This document shows positions 27,501 through 40,664 of a DNA stretch of 64,000 nucleotides, piece by piece. Source of the stretch: Apis mellifera (Eukaryota > Arthropoda > Insecta > Hymenoptera > Apidae); the NCBI RefSeq assembly GCF_003254395.2, contig NC_037643.1:12914963-12978962 (forward strand), given 5' to 3'. A model generated the notes under the pieces. It did no database searches. It had not been told where the DNA came from and was given only the letters and a program-made list of their open reading frames with translations. The first letter of the stretch is position 1; every line of letters begins with the position of its first letter. Made by a program: the position numbers and the translations under genes.

Positions 27501-30500
27501 GCAATAATTCTTTAATTCATAATTGTGCACTCTTTATTGAATTAAAGTGATTTAATTTAAAATTTAATTCATTTATATTTTTGTGAATATACTTTTAATA
27601 TGAAACAAGGATCTATTATAAATATTTCTTTAATCGATTTATTAAAAATTATTATACATGATTAATTTTCCTGAAAGGAATTTTAATATCTTGTCGATGC
27701 TTGTAAATCGTAAAATCTTCATTCATCTTTTTCTAACAGTACATTTCTGAACATATATAATCCAAATGGCTGGATAATTTTATGAAATAGCATAATAACA
27801 ACAACCTCGCAGTTAAATAAAGCAAAGAGATAGCACCGTTTGAAATATAAAATGATATTTGCAATGTAATTTATGGATGAGTTCTAATATATTGATGGCT
27901 GTAGCTAGAAATTGGAGATATTTCGTTCGGAATCAATTTTCCACGGAGCAGAACGGTGAAAGTCCGTGTGCGTGAACTCGCGTAATTGATCTCTTGTATT
28001 CTATGTTTGGTGTTCTCGCAACCATTTCTTACGATTTCTCACGAATTCTTGGATAACGAAATTTCTGCCTGTTCGAAAATGGATTTGAATCAAAACCAGT
28101 GAAAATCGAATCATTCAGCTCATTCGCATTCTCCAAACTCTTTGAGATATTGGATTCAATTTTGATTGAAGATATTCTTTATTACACGAACAACAATGGG
28201 AAGACAAAAAAATCTCACGCTTATAATTTTTTTCTAATTTTTTCTTTAAAATGATTTACAATAATTTACCAATTATTCAATTCGAAACATGAAAAAGGAA
28301 AGTGCTTGACACATTTTTTGAATCTTTTCTGATCTTACATCACTTTTTTGGTGTAAATATTTTCCACAAATTTGTATATTTCTTGATAAAAAAGAGTCAA
28401 AATTCGTTATATCAGTAAGAAGAAGACAGAATATAATGAAAGAGGAGAAGGAAAAGAGAAAGAAAGATATTCTCATGCGATAATCGTCGATGCTCCCGCT
28501 TTTAACGTGACACTGTTACGTTGTGGTACTCGCGCAGAGAAAAGGAAGAACGAAAGGAAAGTGATACGGGGGATTGTGCTCTATTCGCCGACATTGCGGT
28601 TCGCGCAGGAAGTGCATGCGTTTCACCTGTTGATCCCGTCACTGTGGATCATAGTGTTTCCAGTCGCGTGTCGGTACGGGGGAACAGAACAAAAACGAAG
28701 CGATCATTCAAGATTTATTTGATCACAGGTGAAACGTATCGATATTGAAACGAACGCCAGCTCGAAAGATTGAACAATAGGATAAAATGGAATTGGATCC
28801 AATGAAACTTTTGCGTAGTTCAAACTTGGATCGTGCAAAGTGATCGAAGAAGAAATTGCTTGTGATTTTTTTAATTCTGCTTAAATTGCAAAGTGAAAAA
28901 GACGAGCAAAGTTTAAATTGATAAACATTGAACGATATAAGAAAGTAAATTTTCTACTTATTTACTCTCTTTCGCCAAATCGACTTAAATAATTCAAGAA
29001 ACCATCAACACTTTCATACTTTCCAATTTCCTCGAGCATTAATCTCATCGAGTTACTCAAATTTAATCTTCCTCGAGGAAATTATTTTACTTTATCTTCG
29101 ATACGAATAACAATTGTTCGAATGATCAAGAAATGGACGAATGAACGAACTATCCACTTAATATTCGTCATTTTTAACCATTCTTCTTCTTCCAAAGAAT
29201 CGATCGAATAAGAGGCTTCGCTTCAACAAAATGTAATCGCACGAAAGTTTTTTCCATGCCATCGAGAAAACGAAAATCATGCGGAGGCAAGGATTGCAAG
29301 TGTATGATCTGTCGCGAGCTGAGTGACTGCAGGATGCCGGCTAATCTCGAGGCTCCACCTCGCCGCGAGGGCGTCAACTTCATCCTACGTCGGGCCCTGC
29401 CATTCACAAATAAATCTCCGACCAAAGAATGGTTAAACGTGACCGATGATAAATCGTCACGCGACGAGGATAACGGCATCACGGGGGAGAAAATTGATCG
29501 CAGGCGTAAATCGGGGGGCGACACGATGACGCAGGTGATGGTGGGGGTTGAGAACAACTCGAGGAAAACCGACAGAGACGTGGCCCACAAGACCGTGATC
29601 TACTTTGGTGACACTAATCCCAGGCAGGGCAAACTCAAAGAAGGGGGTGAATCGAAAAGGGAGGAATCGAAGAAAATAGGGGATTCGATGAGGGAGGAGC
29701 GAGTTGTTGATTCAGGTTCAGAGGACGGAAGGTGTGGCGATGGGGATAGAAACGAGAGGCAACGATCGAGCCTTGCAGAGAAGGAGGAGGAGGCGGAGAG
29801 GACCAAGGTCACGCACGAAATCGTGGTGAACGTTAGCCCCAGCAGGGAGGACGTGCTCAGGATCGAGGAGGATGAGAGCCAGGTCGTGGATTATTGGTCC
29901 TTGCCGGGGGACAACACCGGGTTCAAGGCAGACTGGAGCTTCGTTCAACAGTGGCGCCTGAGGGGGTAAATCAAAGCGAATGTTACGTTTACCGTGACGA
30001 TGAAAAATGAGTATGTACCGTAGGGTTCGCGCATGGAATATTCGCATAACCACGCCGTGCTTCTGTCTTTGCGGTGCTTAACGGTTTTTGCGAATAGTTA
30101 TAAGCGGTTTTGCGAAGAAATAGGTTGGGAGGATTTTGATGGACGTCGTAGAAGACTCCGTCCGTTCCGTTTCGTCGTGATGAACGAACGAAACGAGGTT
30201 ATAACGCGAGGAAGATTTAAATTGCTAATTAGATATGGATATTTTTACGAGGATTTTGAATAGGTGTTTAAGTTATGGGTAATAAATTAACTGAAGAAAC
30301 TTAAAAAAATGCATATTTCTTATGGGAGGAAAAAATTAATCGAATAGTTTTTATTCGAATCTTTATAAATGAAAATCTCGAGTCTAATCTTTTCAACGTT
30401 GAAAATATATTGTTTTGTATGATAAAAAAAACACGAAACCATCTAACTGGGAAATATATATATAAATTTCTACGTGTCGGTTACACGAAATACCGGATCA

Positions 30501-33500
30501 TTAATTATGGGTCTGAGGAAAGAACGCGTCGTATAGATTTTTTGAAACGTGATACTCCTTTTCCTGGATTTTAAATTTATATTTCGTTTGCTCGCCAAGG
30601 AATTCGAAGCACGAGAAACAATGGAAAAAGAAGATCAGAATCTGGATCGTGATCTGTCTTAATCTCAATACTTATCGATTAATTTATACGTTAGAAACAT
30701 GTTGGTTCGTATGTAATTTTAAATTATATAATATCATAGGAACGTAGAAAAATAGACGAGTATGGGAGAAATGATAATTCATAAGTTTTATCTACTGGTT
30801 TTATCGATCAAACGCCTCTATGAATTAATTCCTGAGAGGGAGAGAGAGAGAGAGAGAGAGCACTTTTAATAAATCAAAAATAAAAGTAGATGGGATTAAT
30901 AATTAATTTGTCTGTGAAAAGATTTTTAAAATTACAAGTTTTACATACTTATATGCTTATTAATTTATGTCTTTGAATATCTTTTAAATATAAAATTTTA
31001 TTTATATGAAATCAACTTTAATACTCATTCTTCTATACTTCTTTAATACTCAGCATTATTATAATATATTTAAATTTCAATAGAATTGTATTATTTAAAT
31101 TACAGCTCTACTACCTTATCATTTAATAACTTAAACGCAATAAAACTTAAGCTTATTAATAAAATAAATAAATGTAGGAACGATGCTATTTAAAAAAATA
31201 CAGATATTTAATTATAAAAGTTTAAATTTCTATAATTATTATTTTATCTCTTTAAAAAGTCATGAATAAATATTTGAATGAATATTCAAATATGGGGTGA
31301 ATATTCAAGATTATATTTTCTAGTATATTTTTATTCTAAAGTTCTACCAGAATATGATATTTAAATAATAATTATAGAAAATATTAAATATTAATTTTTA
31401 AAACTATTTTTTAAACTTCAAGAAATCATTTTACCTTTTTTTTAGACCGGCTGGTGGAAGTGGACGAGAATTGTATTGTCATCCATATTCGAAAGACTTC
31501 ACAGAAAATTCTCCAAAAAACGGAGTTCACAATATGGTTCATATGGTGGCAGAAAGGGACACGGATAGCGTTGCCCCAACGCCAACGCCTCAACACCCCC
31601 ATCACTCTCAACATCATCATCTTAGTTTACATGAAATTCGTGCCCTTCAGGTACTTAAAAATTTTTTATTAATATTTTTTCTATTAATATAAAAAAAATC
31701 ATACCATTGCAAAATTATATTAAAAACTAAGATATAAAGAAATGAAACTGAATTTTTCATTCTTATTTTCAAAAAAGAGAATTCGTATAGTATAATATAA
31801 TATAATTCTAAGAAATATCTTGACTTTTCAAATCTATTTAAAAAAATCTATCTTCTTCGCATAACATTCAAAAATAAATATCTTTTATAGAGGCGACCAG
31901 AATGTACCGGTAATAGTTCATCGGATGAGAATCGATCTTCTGGACATGCAAGTATGTCGGACACAGGCGGGCACACGAGTAGCAGTTCACCGCCGCATCG
32001 TCACCATAGAGCACACAGTCCGCAACAATTAAACTCTGTACCAGAAGACGATCGTTTATCGGCTTCGGTTACCCAAAGAAATGGCAGGAGTAGATCTGGA
32101 CAGAATCGCAATAGACATAGAGCTACACCTGCTAAGGTGTGTTTTCGATATTTTAAACAAGATATTGACAATATAACATAATATTGTTTTATATAAACTC
32201 TATGGTATAATTGGAAAAAATATATTTTATAAATCTTCTATAATATAATTAAAAAATCTTTCCTTTTTTTTAAATATTCTGAAAATCTATGAAAATGTGT
32301 AAATATTGTCAAATCAACATTAACAAACTTATCAATATTTCTTCTATTATCATTAAATGAAACATATTTAATTTGTAAAAAGTTATATACAATTTATTCT
32401 GTCTTCATGTGTTATTAATGAAAATGTCTCCAATTCTTAAATTCTCAAATTTTTTATCCAATAATTTTATTACAGTTACAGGTCCCCTGGTCAGGCTCTG
32501 GTCTAGAAGACATAAAACTAGCAATCCAGCAGCTTACTATGCGTTCTCATAAATCATCTTCCACCTATTCCTCTTTAAGTGGATCCGAAAGTTCAGAACC
32601 AGCTGTAAGGAGGCTGATGAGACATTCGAGCTTAGAAACTATCAATACCAATGTAACCAGTGCGGATGAATTCGTTTGGGTAGATTCTCACAATCGATTG
32701 GTGGAGTTACAGCAATTACCATGGACGCACCATGATGTCCTTCGTGTATTGCAAAATGGTCGTACCAGGGAGCATATGGAGCAAGTTTCTATGGAGACGA
32801 TACCACGTCTTTCTTACCTGCTACAAAGAGCACTGGTCAGAATTGGCAGAGAAACTCAGAGATTGGCCAAACCTGTTGGTCTGTGTAGCAAGCACGAGGT
32901 GTATAGCGCATTCAAAATTGTGCTTTGTCCGGCTTTGGCGGATTCTTGCACTAAGGTAATAGTGAAATAAAATTTGTTTATATGATAATTAATTCATCAC
33001 TCGAGAAAGAAGAGTTAATCAATCAATAAATTTACATTTAGAAAGATTAAGATTTGATCTAACGTGAGTGAAATTAATTTGTATTTATTTATTTTTTATT
33101 AAATGATCAAAATAGGGTTTAATTAAGAAATAACTCAAATAAATAATTAATCGAAGACAGAACAAAAAGACAGAACCATCGAAAGTCTCATCTTTAAGAA
33201 TCAAATTAAAAATATCTCCTTTATTTTATATTATATTTAAAATCTATAAATCAAGTTACAAATTAAATTAAACTTATAAATTTTATAATAATTCAAGATA
33301 AATTTAAGATAATTTATAGATTGATATAATCAAATTCATTAATTTATATATATTTTTCATTTTATTTTCATGTCTTTACTTGTCTTTAGAGGAAATGATG
33401 CATAAAAGGTAATAAGATAATATAAAAATATATCATTATATATATATATAAAATTATAAAAAAGATATAAAATTTAAAAATTATAAAAGATTGAAGTATC

Positions 33501-36500
33501 GAAATAATTTTTTTAATAATTAATATTATAATTAATATTATAATTATTTTATCAATCGATAAAACAGGATTATATATGGATTATACATGTATGTGTAAAT
33601 TGAGCAAGAATTCACTCTAATATATAGAATTACTTTTCAAAAATCTTGAATAATAAATATATTTCAAACTGTTACTTTCATTACTTCCATATATATTATC
33701 AAGCAAACTATCAATGATTTATAAACATTTATCAATTTATAATCTGTTTATTAGGCGTGCTTGCGTGCTGCAGCAATGTTCGCTGTATCTGGTGATCAGC
33801 TAAAACAATCAAAAGCCTCTCGTTCAGGATTACAATTACCAGTAGGACGATTTTTTCGCTGGATGTCTGATGTACGACTAGGAAGAATGATACATGAATA
33901 TGCAGCTATATATTTAACCGCTGGAATCGAAAATCTGTTGGAAGAAATATTATTGCAATGCATACCGAGTGATTCTCATACGACTTTAACTGCAACTATG
34001 TTGGAACATGCTATTGCAAATAGTGGAGATTTATGGGGTCTTCTTCAACCTTATGCACATCTTAATGCTGGTCGAACAGCATCAGGTAAATCTAGAAGCT
34101 AATTAATATTTAATAATTATATATTTGTGATTACTAATAACTGTTGAAAGATAATATGAATAGATTAAAAAAATTTATTTAAAAAAAATAAAAAGGGATT
34201 TATTTAAAATAAATTGATTTAAAAATCTTATTAATTTAAAATAAGTATTTTGTTGGAATTCAAGAATTCAAAGAAACAAAATTTTAGAATAACAATAAAG
34301 TAATATAATTAGTATGGTATAGTATAATATTTTTGCAGGTGCACTTGCCATGCCACGTTGGGCCAGTGTCAGTTCTCTAAATTCATCGTCATCATCCCGT
34401 AGCGGAAGAGATGCAGCGGGATCAACGTTAGAACCATCACTTTTAACCACCTGTGTAGGATCGATATCGGAACTAATAGATTTGATCTCGAAGGTGGCGC
34501 AAGCTGGACGTTCAACTATACCCTTGACAACAAAGGCATTGAACGCTCTCTTTTATTACATGAGGTGTTCACAGGTTTGCCTACTTGATCCTTATCTACT
34601 CCCTTGATTATTGGCTTTGTCTTTTAAATATAAAGTAATGAAGCAGTATTTATACAGTTAGAACATGGTGAACGAGGTTCTGGAATACAAGAGCTTGCGT
34701 ATGAACGAGCATACGTTGTACTTCCACCGCTAGTCGAATGGCTAAGAGTTGCGACCGCTCATGCAGAACATAGGCATGGACTAGTTGTAGATCAAGATGA
34801 TATTAATCAAACTGCCAGATTGTTATTGCCTGGTGTAGATTGTCCTGTTAGACCAATATGGTAATACATTCATATATATATTTACGTTTTAAAATTTACT
34901 TTCAACTATTAAAATTAAATCTTATTAAAGCTAATTTCTATATTTATTTTTATTTTTCTATATATGTTTATTATTTTCTTCATTAAAAAATACTTTATAT
35001 TAAAATATTTCATAATAAATATTCAATTTTTTTTCATAGTTTCGAGGAAGTTTCAATGTGTTCGAAACGTATCGATGACTCTGAATATGTTCGTCTTTTG
35101 ACCATGGATATGGCATTCAAGATGTTAACAAGTGGTCGTACAGATCTCATAGCTCAAGCTATACCTTTGTTGCCATCAACAAAACTTAATACTGTGAATG
35201 ATAGTGGTTTTACTGCATTAATGATAGCATGTATAAATAATGATGAAACAGCTGTTCTAGCATTATTAGACGCTGGCGTTGATTTGAATATTGAAAGTCC
35301 ACCTCCAGCTACTGGACAATCAGCAAATACACCTTCCAAAACACCGGTTACTCCAAATATATCAAATGTTAGAACTCCAGTCGCATCATCTGCTATAATA
35401 ACTCCAGGAAAAAATATGCAGTCTCCAAATTCATCTTCCAGTTCACCAAGCATATCCAATAATATTTTTAATAACATATGTTGTAATCAATCTGGATTCA
35501 ATGCAGAAACGCAACATTGGACTGCTTTAACTTACACAGCATTATTAGGACATTGTAACATTGCTAGAATATTATTAGAAAGAGGTGCAACTGTTGAAGG
35601 TGGTGCTAAATTAAGCGAAGATAAATCCACAGTTACACCATTGCAAGCAGCTACGGCATCTGGTAATTCTGAAATGGTAGCATTACTTTTGGCTCATGGA
35701 GCCCAACCATTTTTATCAACTTTGATAAAAGATTCATTTTCATATTCTGGTTCAGCTCAACGTGGTTGTTATAGGCAAGTAAAATATATCTGTTTATCTT
35801 TAAATAAAATTTTTAATCATTTCAATCAAATAAAATTCGATAGTTTTTGAAAAATCAAAATAGGAATATTTTAAATAATTTTTATAAAGATCATCATTTC
35901 ATCTTATACAAAAAAATTTTTTAAGTAACTAGAACAATAAAATGGAATTAATTTATATATTTATAGTGCAATATCAGTAGCAACAGTTCATGGTCAAAGG
36001 AATTGTCTACATCAATTATTATCTCATCCATTGAATTTCTCCGCCAAACGAGGAGAAAAAGAAGTATTGTCATTAGAAGAAATTTTGGCAGAAGGTAGTG
36101 CCAATACTAGTCCACAACAACAAACTGTAGACGGAAGAGGAAATAGAAAAGAAGGAAAAGAACCAGTTTTTAATAAAGTTCAAAATAAAGCTTTACAAGA
36201 AGCAATGTATCATAGTGCGGAAAGCAACCATTTAGGTAAAACAAATTTGAAAATGACTATTTAAAAAAAGAATTTTAAATATATTTATACAAAGAATTCT
36301 ACTTAAATATAAATTTTGTAGATATCACAATGGAACTTCGTGGATTAAAAGTAGGTTGGACATTACATTGTTGGATGCATAGTTTAGCAACAGCTCACGA
36401 AATGAGATTAGATTCTATAATAGATCAATTGCTTCAAGATTTTCTTCAAGTATGTCCAGATGATTATTCAACACAATTCGTACAAGAATGTCTTCCTTTA

Positions 36501-37455
36501 TTATTCAATATTTTTAGATACAGTAAGGTAAATCATAGTTCAATTTGATTTTAAAAAAATTACAATAAAAAATATTTTTTTATATTTTTTGATTTGTATT
36601 TTTTCTGCAGAAAGAAGGTACAACTCTTCTTCTCGCAGATATTTTTTGTACATGTTTTGGATGGGAACCAATAAAACCCATTCGAGATACAACACTTTCT
36701 AGTGGATCTAGAATAGATCCTAAGTTTGTAAATAATCCAGAATTAAGCGATGTACAATTTAGAGTGGAAGGAAGAGTTTTCTATGGTCATAAAATTGTTT
36801 TAGTCACATCATCACCGAGATTTAGAAATATGTTAAGTTCGAAATTATGTGAGGGAAATCCTCCTATTGTACAAATTAACGATATTCGTTATCATATTTT
36901 TCAGGTAATATTTTAAAAAAATTAAAGTAGTATTTTAAAAATTAAAGATTTTAATTATTTAAAACTTAAACTTTATATTTTAATTTTTAGATGGTTATGG
37001 AATTTTTATATCATGGTGGTTGTGCTAAGTTAGAAGTTAATCAAAGTGACGTTTTGGAATTAATGGCTGCCGCGAACTTCTTTCAATTAGATGGTTTACT
37101 TAGGTACTGTGAGGCACAATGTTCTTCGATGGTTGATCTTGACAATATCGTTTCTATGTATATTCATGCAAAGGTATTTTATTTAAATATTTTGTGTATG
37201 TAATATATGTATAATATTATAACTTTTTTTTTTAATAATTATTTTCAGGTTTACAATGCTATGCAACTTCTGGAATACTGTCAAGGATTTTTATTACAAA
37301 ATATGGTTGCTTTATTAACTTATGATGATTCAGTAAAACGTCTATTATTTGCCAAGAAATTGCCTAATCATGATGTTCTCGCAGGACTCCTTCTTACTTT
37401 GCAAGCAAGAATAAAAGCTAGACGATCTCAGCAACAAAATAAATTAAAAACTTAG
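18533..37455 (+). CDS. Ankyrin repeat and BTB/POZ protein, ABTB2/BTBD11 type
   Basis: Probable scaffold or Cullin-3 adaptor; the family has a histone-fold-like region, ankyrin repeats and a C-terminal BTB domain. Exons: 18533-18735, 31446-31650, 31891-32136, 32476-32955, 33755-34085, 34339-34574, 34658-34860, 35040-35774, 35967-36235, 36322-36527, 36611-36904, 36991-37173, 37249-37455. Sum 3798 nt (1265 aa), all phases consistent. Residues about 140-220 are Ser/His-rich and disordered. The helical part with YLTAGIENLLEEILLQCIP (exon 5) resembles the histone fold. The ankyrin repeats lie at about 690-900 (for example GFTALMIACINNDETAVLAL and TPLQAATASGNSEMVALLL). A Ser/Thr/Pro-rich insert sits between repeats. 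BTB covers about 1080-1200, starting SDVQFRVEGRVFYGHKIVL. The intron after exon 8 is GC-AG. The frame is open upstream of the ATG to the acceptor, so the N-terminus may extend. An alternative first exon lies at 29256-29965. Confidence 0.88.
20536..20556. other. Short perfect hairpin GAGCGTG / CACGCTC
   Basis: The arms at 20536-20542 and 20550-20556 pair perfectly around a seven-base loop, in an intronic CG-richer island. It may be a structural or protein-binding element; no function is evident. Confidence 0.3.
26880..27300. promoter_or_regulatory. CG-richer intronic island, candidate alternative promoter
   Basis: The block carries many CG steps (for example CACCGCGCCGTGCG near 27271) and an initiator-like CCAGTGAAAAG near 27158. 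It lies about 2 kb upstream of the alternative coding exon at 29256. Position and composition suggest an internal promoter; this is an inference. Confidence 0.25.
28470..29255 (+). promoter_or_regulatory. Putative promoter and 5'UTR of the alternative ankyrin/BTB transcript
   Basis: CG-rich from 28480 to 28760, then A/T-richer up to the ATG at 29256. In the coding frame the nearest upstream stop is TAA at 29175, and no other in-frame ATG follows it. The 5'UTR could therefore be contiguous with the coding exon. A donor-like CACAG|GTGAAA near 28729 hints at a spliced leader. Confidence 0.3.
29256..29965 (+). CDS. Alternative first coding exon of the ankyrin/BTB gene
   Basis: A 237-codon open frame, GC-rich and purine-rich, unlike the A/T-rich intron around it. 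It starts with a basic, cysteine-bearing segment (SRKRKSCGGKDCKCMICREL). It then has FILRRALPFTNKSPTKEWL, a long charged low-complexity middle, and an aromatic end (WSLPGDN, FKADWSFVQQWRLRG). The last codons run AGG GGG TAA. A donor GTAAAT starts at 29966 inside them. Splicing there leaves phase 2, exactly what the exon at 31446 needs, and gives an N-terminus ...WRLRG joined to PAGGSG. That long form would have 1434 residues. Without splicing the frame stops at once. I do not recognise the domain. The CxC-type cysteines could bind metal, but this is a guess. The alternative is a separate small intronic gene. Confidence 0.65.
29970..31445 (+). other. Intron between the alternative exon and the shared exon
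   Basis: No coding sequence is supported. The first 300 bp remain CG-richer with a short open frame (30033-30263) of no recognisable type. The remainder is A/T-rich and includes the GA repeat at 30837. Confidence 0.6.
30837..30860. repeat. GA dinucleotide repeat (about 12 units)
   Basis: An uninterrupted GAGAGA run, 590 bp before the shared exon at 31446. Such runs bind GAGA factor or CLAMP in flies and often mark open promoters or enhancers. Here it could equally be a neutral microsatellite. Confidence 0.8.
35775..35966 (+). other. Noncanonical GC-AG intron
   Basis: The donor reads AG|GCAAGT and the acceptor TTATAG|TGC. Only this GC donor keeps the frame (phase 2, Ser codon AG|T, then AISVATVHGQRN, matching the ankyrin fold). 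Using the next GT (CAA|GTAAAA) would switch to phase 0 and reach a stop about 45 codons later. GC-AG introns are spliced by the major spliceosome and form a small minority of animal introns. Confidence 0.8.
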
Positions 37456-37969
37456 AAATATTATGTTTATATTAGTATTATATTAGTATCATTTCTATTT
37501 TTTTTTTGTTGTCTTGTAATTTTCAATATATTCATGTATGATTATGATTTCGATTTCGATTTAAAAAAAAAAAAAAAATAATATATAAATGTATTAAGAC
37601 TGAGTGTTTTATGATTCATTTTCAAATTTTTTGTCAAATGTTTAAGTATAATTGTGTTATAATTAATATAATATTTGCATTTTATTCAAATTAGAACATT
37701 GTTTCTGATACGCATCTGTTTCATTCTTGTATAATATTTTTTGCTACATATTATAACTGTATATTAGATATTGTTCAAATATATAAATTATGTTATTACA
37801 AATAAATCTTAAATAAAAAATTTAATTTTCAAGAATGAATTTGTAATCATAAATTTTTAAATAATCATGTAAATATAAAAGTGAATATTATTATAAAATA
37901 TAGAATATAGTATATATAGTATATATTATAGAATAAGTTTATAATAACGTTAAACTATTAATATATATA

Positions 37970-38040
37970 ATAAATATATATATATATTTATATTTAATAT
38001 AAATATATATATATATATATATTTATTATATATATTATGT
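37970..38040. repeat. TA-rich self-complementary repeat
   Basis: Alternating TATATA blocks separated by TTTATATTTAATATAAA, so the region is nearly palindromic and could extrude as a cruciform. It lies in the 3' flank of the ankyrin/BTB gene. Confidence 0.75.
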
Positions 38041-39420
38041 ATATAAAATAAGCTAAAAGTTTAGTTTAAATGCATGAACACAGAAAATGTAGTAAAAAAT
38101 ATTAAAGTGCTATTCTATGTATTAATAATATCATATAATTTGTACATCTCAATTACAATACAATAAATTATAAATATTGTGATAATGAAAATATTAAACA
38201 ATGATTGTTTTCAAAGCTTAATAAAATTGTTTATATTTTTTTATCATATTTTTATTTATATATAATTACTAAACTTGATGATCCTTATTATAAGAGTATT
38301 TACTATAAAAAAAACTTAAAACAAAAAAATTAATACAAAACTATATCATTCAATGATTTTTAAAATCTTTTATTAATATATATTTTTCTTTTTATATTCT
38401 GTTGTTTCTACATTCAAATAAATGAAGATTGAATTTTTTAAATAAAATATTATAAACAACGTGATACATTTTAAAAGAAAAAACAAAAGAACGAAATGTA
38501 ATTCAATTTTTTAATACAATAAAGCATGATAGAATTCATTATTCTACAAAACAATTGTCATGTATATATACGTTAACGATATAACAATATTAGTATCATA
38601 TATAATGCAATTTATTTTGAATGTCAGTGGTTAGTTATATATATACAATATTCAAGTTATAACCTTAATAATAATATAATCACACTGGATTTTTAGATTT
38701 TGGAATGCCTAATAATCATATAAGAGTTAAATCGATTCACAAAAAAACATTGAAGAAAATGGTTGTCTCAATCTTATGATAATTAATTGTATTATTTATT
38801 CTTTTTTTATTATTAATGTTCCATGCTTTACCAAAGGTACACACAATGCATAATAAACAATATCATAATTCTACTAAGAATGGTTATAAAAAATCATATA
38901 TTCACAATTTATACAATTTAATTACTTAAACTAAAATGTGATGTTTGTCATTCCTTATATGTTTATAGAAGTTTTTCTTTCAATAAATTATTAAACATGG
39001 TTAATAAAAACTACAATAATAATATATTTTTTTTGAAAATGTGAACTTGAAAACAGTTTTGGAAAAGTTAGCAGTAAGTGTCCTTTATGTATTGTGATAA
39101 AGATCTTGTAATACAATGCATATTTTTAATATTTTCTCTTAGTACCTGTATTCATATACATATAAAAAAGTAAAAAATCAAATACATAAAAAACATAAAT
39201 CATTATTTTTTCCTTAATATCACATATTTTATATTGAAGTGACTAATCTGTAAAAGAAGTTGTATACACATATACAAATATATATTAATTTATACATAAC
39301 TTTGAACATATGTAAAAAAATGAAAAGCAATAAGTAATTGATATGATTATAATTTAATTTCCACTTTAAGAATTTACATTTCCAAATTGAAATAAAAAAA
39401 AATATAATTATATTAATTCA

Positions 39421-39490
39421 TATAATATCAATATTAATATTTTATATAATATTAATATTTTATATAATATTAATATTAATATATGATATT
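39421..39490. repeat. Tandem repeat, unit about 18 bp
   Basis: The unit AATATTAATATTTTATAT occurs about 2.7 times in a row with little change, then decays into ATTAATATT words. Pure A/T; no function is evident. Confidence 0.65.
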
Positions 39491-40664
39491 ATTATTTTTA
39501 TAATAAATTAACATAGCATTTTTTTATTTTATTTATATATAATATAATAATAAAACAAATTTTTTGTAATATTATTTTGTAAAATATAATTTTTACTTAT
39601 CACTTTTCATACTCTATTGATTAATAAAAATTGAGCAAGAGCTATAGGTAACATTTATGAGTAACAAAGTATATGCAATAGAAAATTACATTTTAAGTAA
39701 AAACATATCATAAAGTAGCACTTATTTGTAATGCATAGTTAAGAAAATGCAAAAAATTTGTTTTAAATTTAATATATTGTCTATATTAATTTTTTAATAT
39801 TGATCATTTTAGTGCCACATTATTTATTTCATATATTTCTAAGACAAATTCATGTCTTATAATTACTTTATGTATTTCTTTATAATTTTTTAACATTGAT
39901 GTCATGAAATATTGAAAATATTTTTTAATAGAATTTTCAAGATAAATAAATAATAATTTTATTATTTAAAAAATTATTTAATAAATAAATAATTATTCAA
40001 TGATGGTAAGAATCAAATTGTTGTAATTAATTAGTAGAATATATAATTTTAATTTAAATTTTTAAATTAAAGTAAACAATATATGTTACCATAAAATTTG
40101 AAATTATAGTATAACATTAACATTTTACTTACTTGTTGTATTTGTAATGCTGTACAATTTATTGTGAAAATAATGTATAATACAATTAAAATGATTTATC
40201 AAAGATTTTGCTAAATAATAATAGTTTACAGGTACAACAAAATTATTTCTTTATAATAATCAATATTGTGTTAATTTTTTCATGTAACAAAAATAAAGAT
40301 TTGTTTCTATTACAAATGTTATAAAGAATAATGCAGATATTTAATACCTTTGTACATGTAATTTTAATCTAAATTATTAAATTTTAATTGAATTAAATTA
40401 AATTATTAAATTTAAAATGAAAATAAGAAACAAATATGCAATGAAAACAATATATGTTTACAAGTTCAAAAATAAACAAAAATAATTATTTTGAATTAAT
40501 CAATTTACAAATGAATATAAAATAAGTCTATCCTCTCCCCATATTGCATGTCTGATAGATAAATTGGCAATTTATATTTTTCCATTATATTAATTCTACA
40601 ATCAGTAAGATAGATTGAGACAACCCTTTCCATTCGCTCGCAATATCTAGGATAATTAGGAGCG

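Larger units (their letters stand above)
18736..29255 (+). other. First coding intron of the ankyrin/BTB gene, 5' part
   Basis: About 10.5 kb between the first coding exon and the alternative one, within a 12.7 kb intron. Mostly A/T-rich. GC-richer islands stand out at about 20400-20720, 21130-21560, 22060-22340, 23460-23640, 25290-25400, 26880-27300, 27900-28020 and 28470-28780. I see no coding gene in them. They are candidate enhancers, alternative promoters or untranslated exons. A poly-T tract (20117-20139) and a TA repeat (21688-21711) are also present. Confidence 0.55.
37456..40664. other. Convergent 3' region of the ankyrin/BTB and syntaxin genes
   Basis: About 3.2 kb of A/T-rich sequence without coding frames. 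An AATAAA near 37801 could polyadenylate the ankyrin/BTB mRNA. The opposite side must hold the syntaxin 3'UTR. TA-rich palindromic repeats lie at 37970-38040, and an 18-bp imperfect tandem repeat at about 39421-39490. Confidence 0.65.

Noticed and set aside
29174..30053. Minus-strand frames opposite the alternative ankyrin/BTB exon
   Set aside because: They are antisense shadows of the GC-rich coding frame and carry no independent signals.
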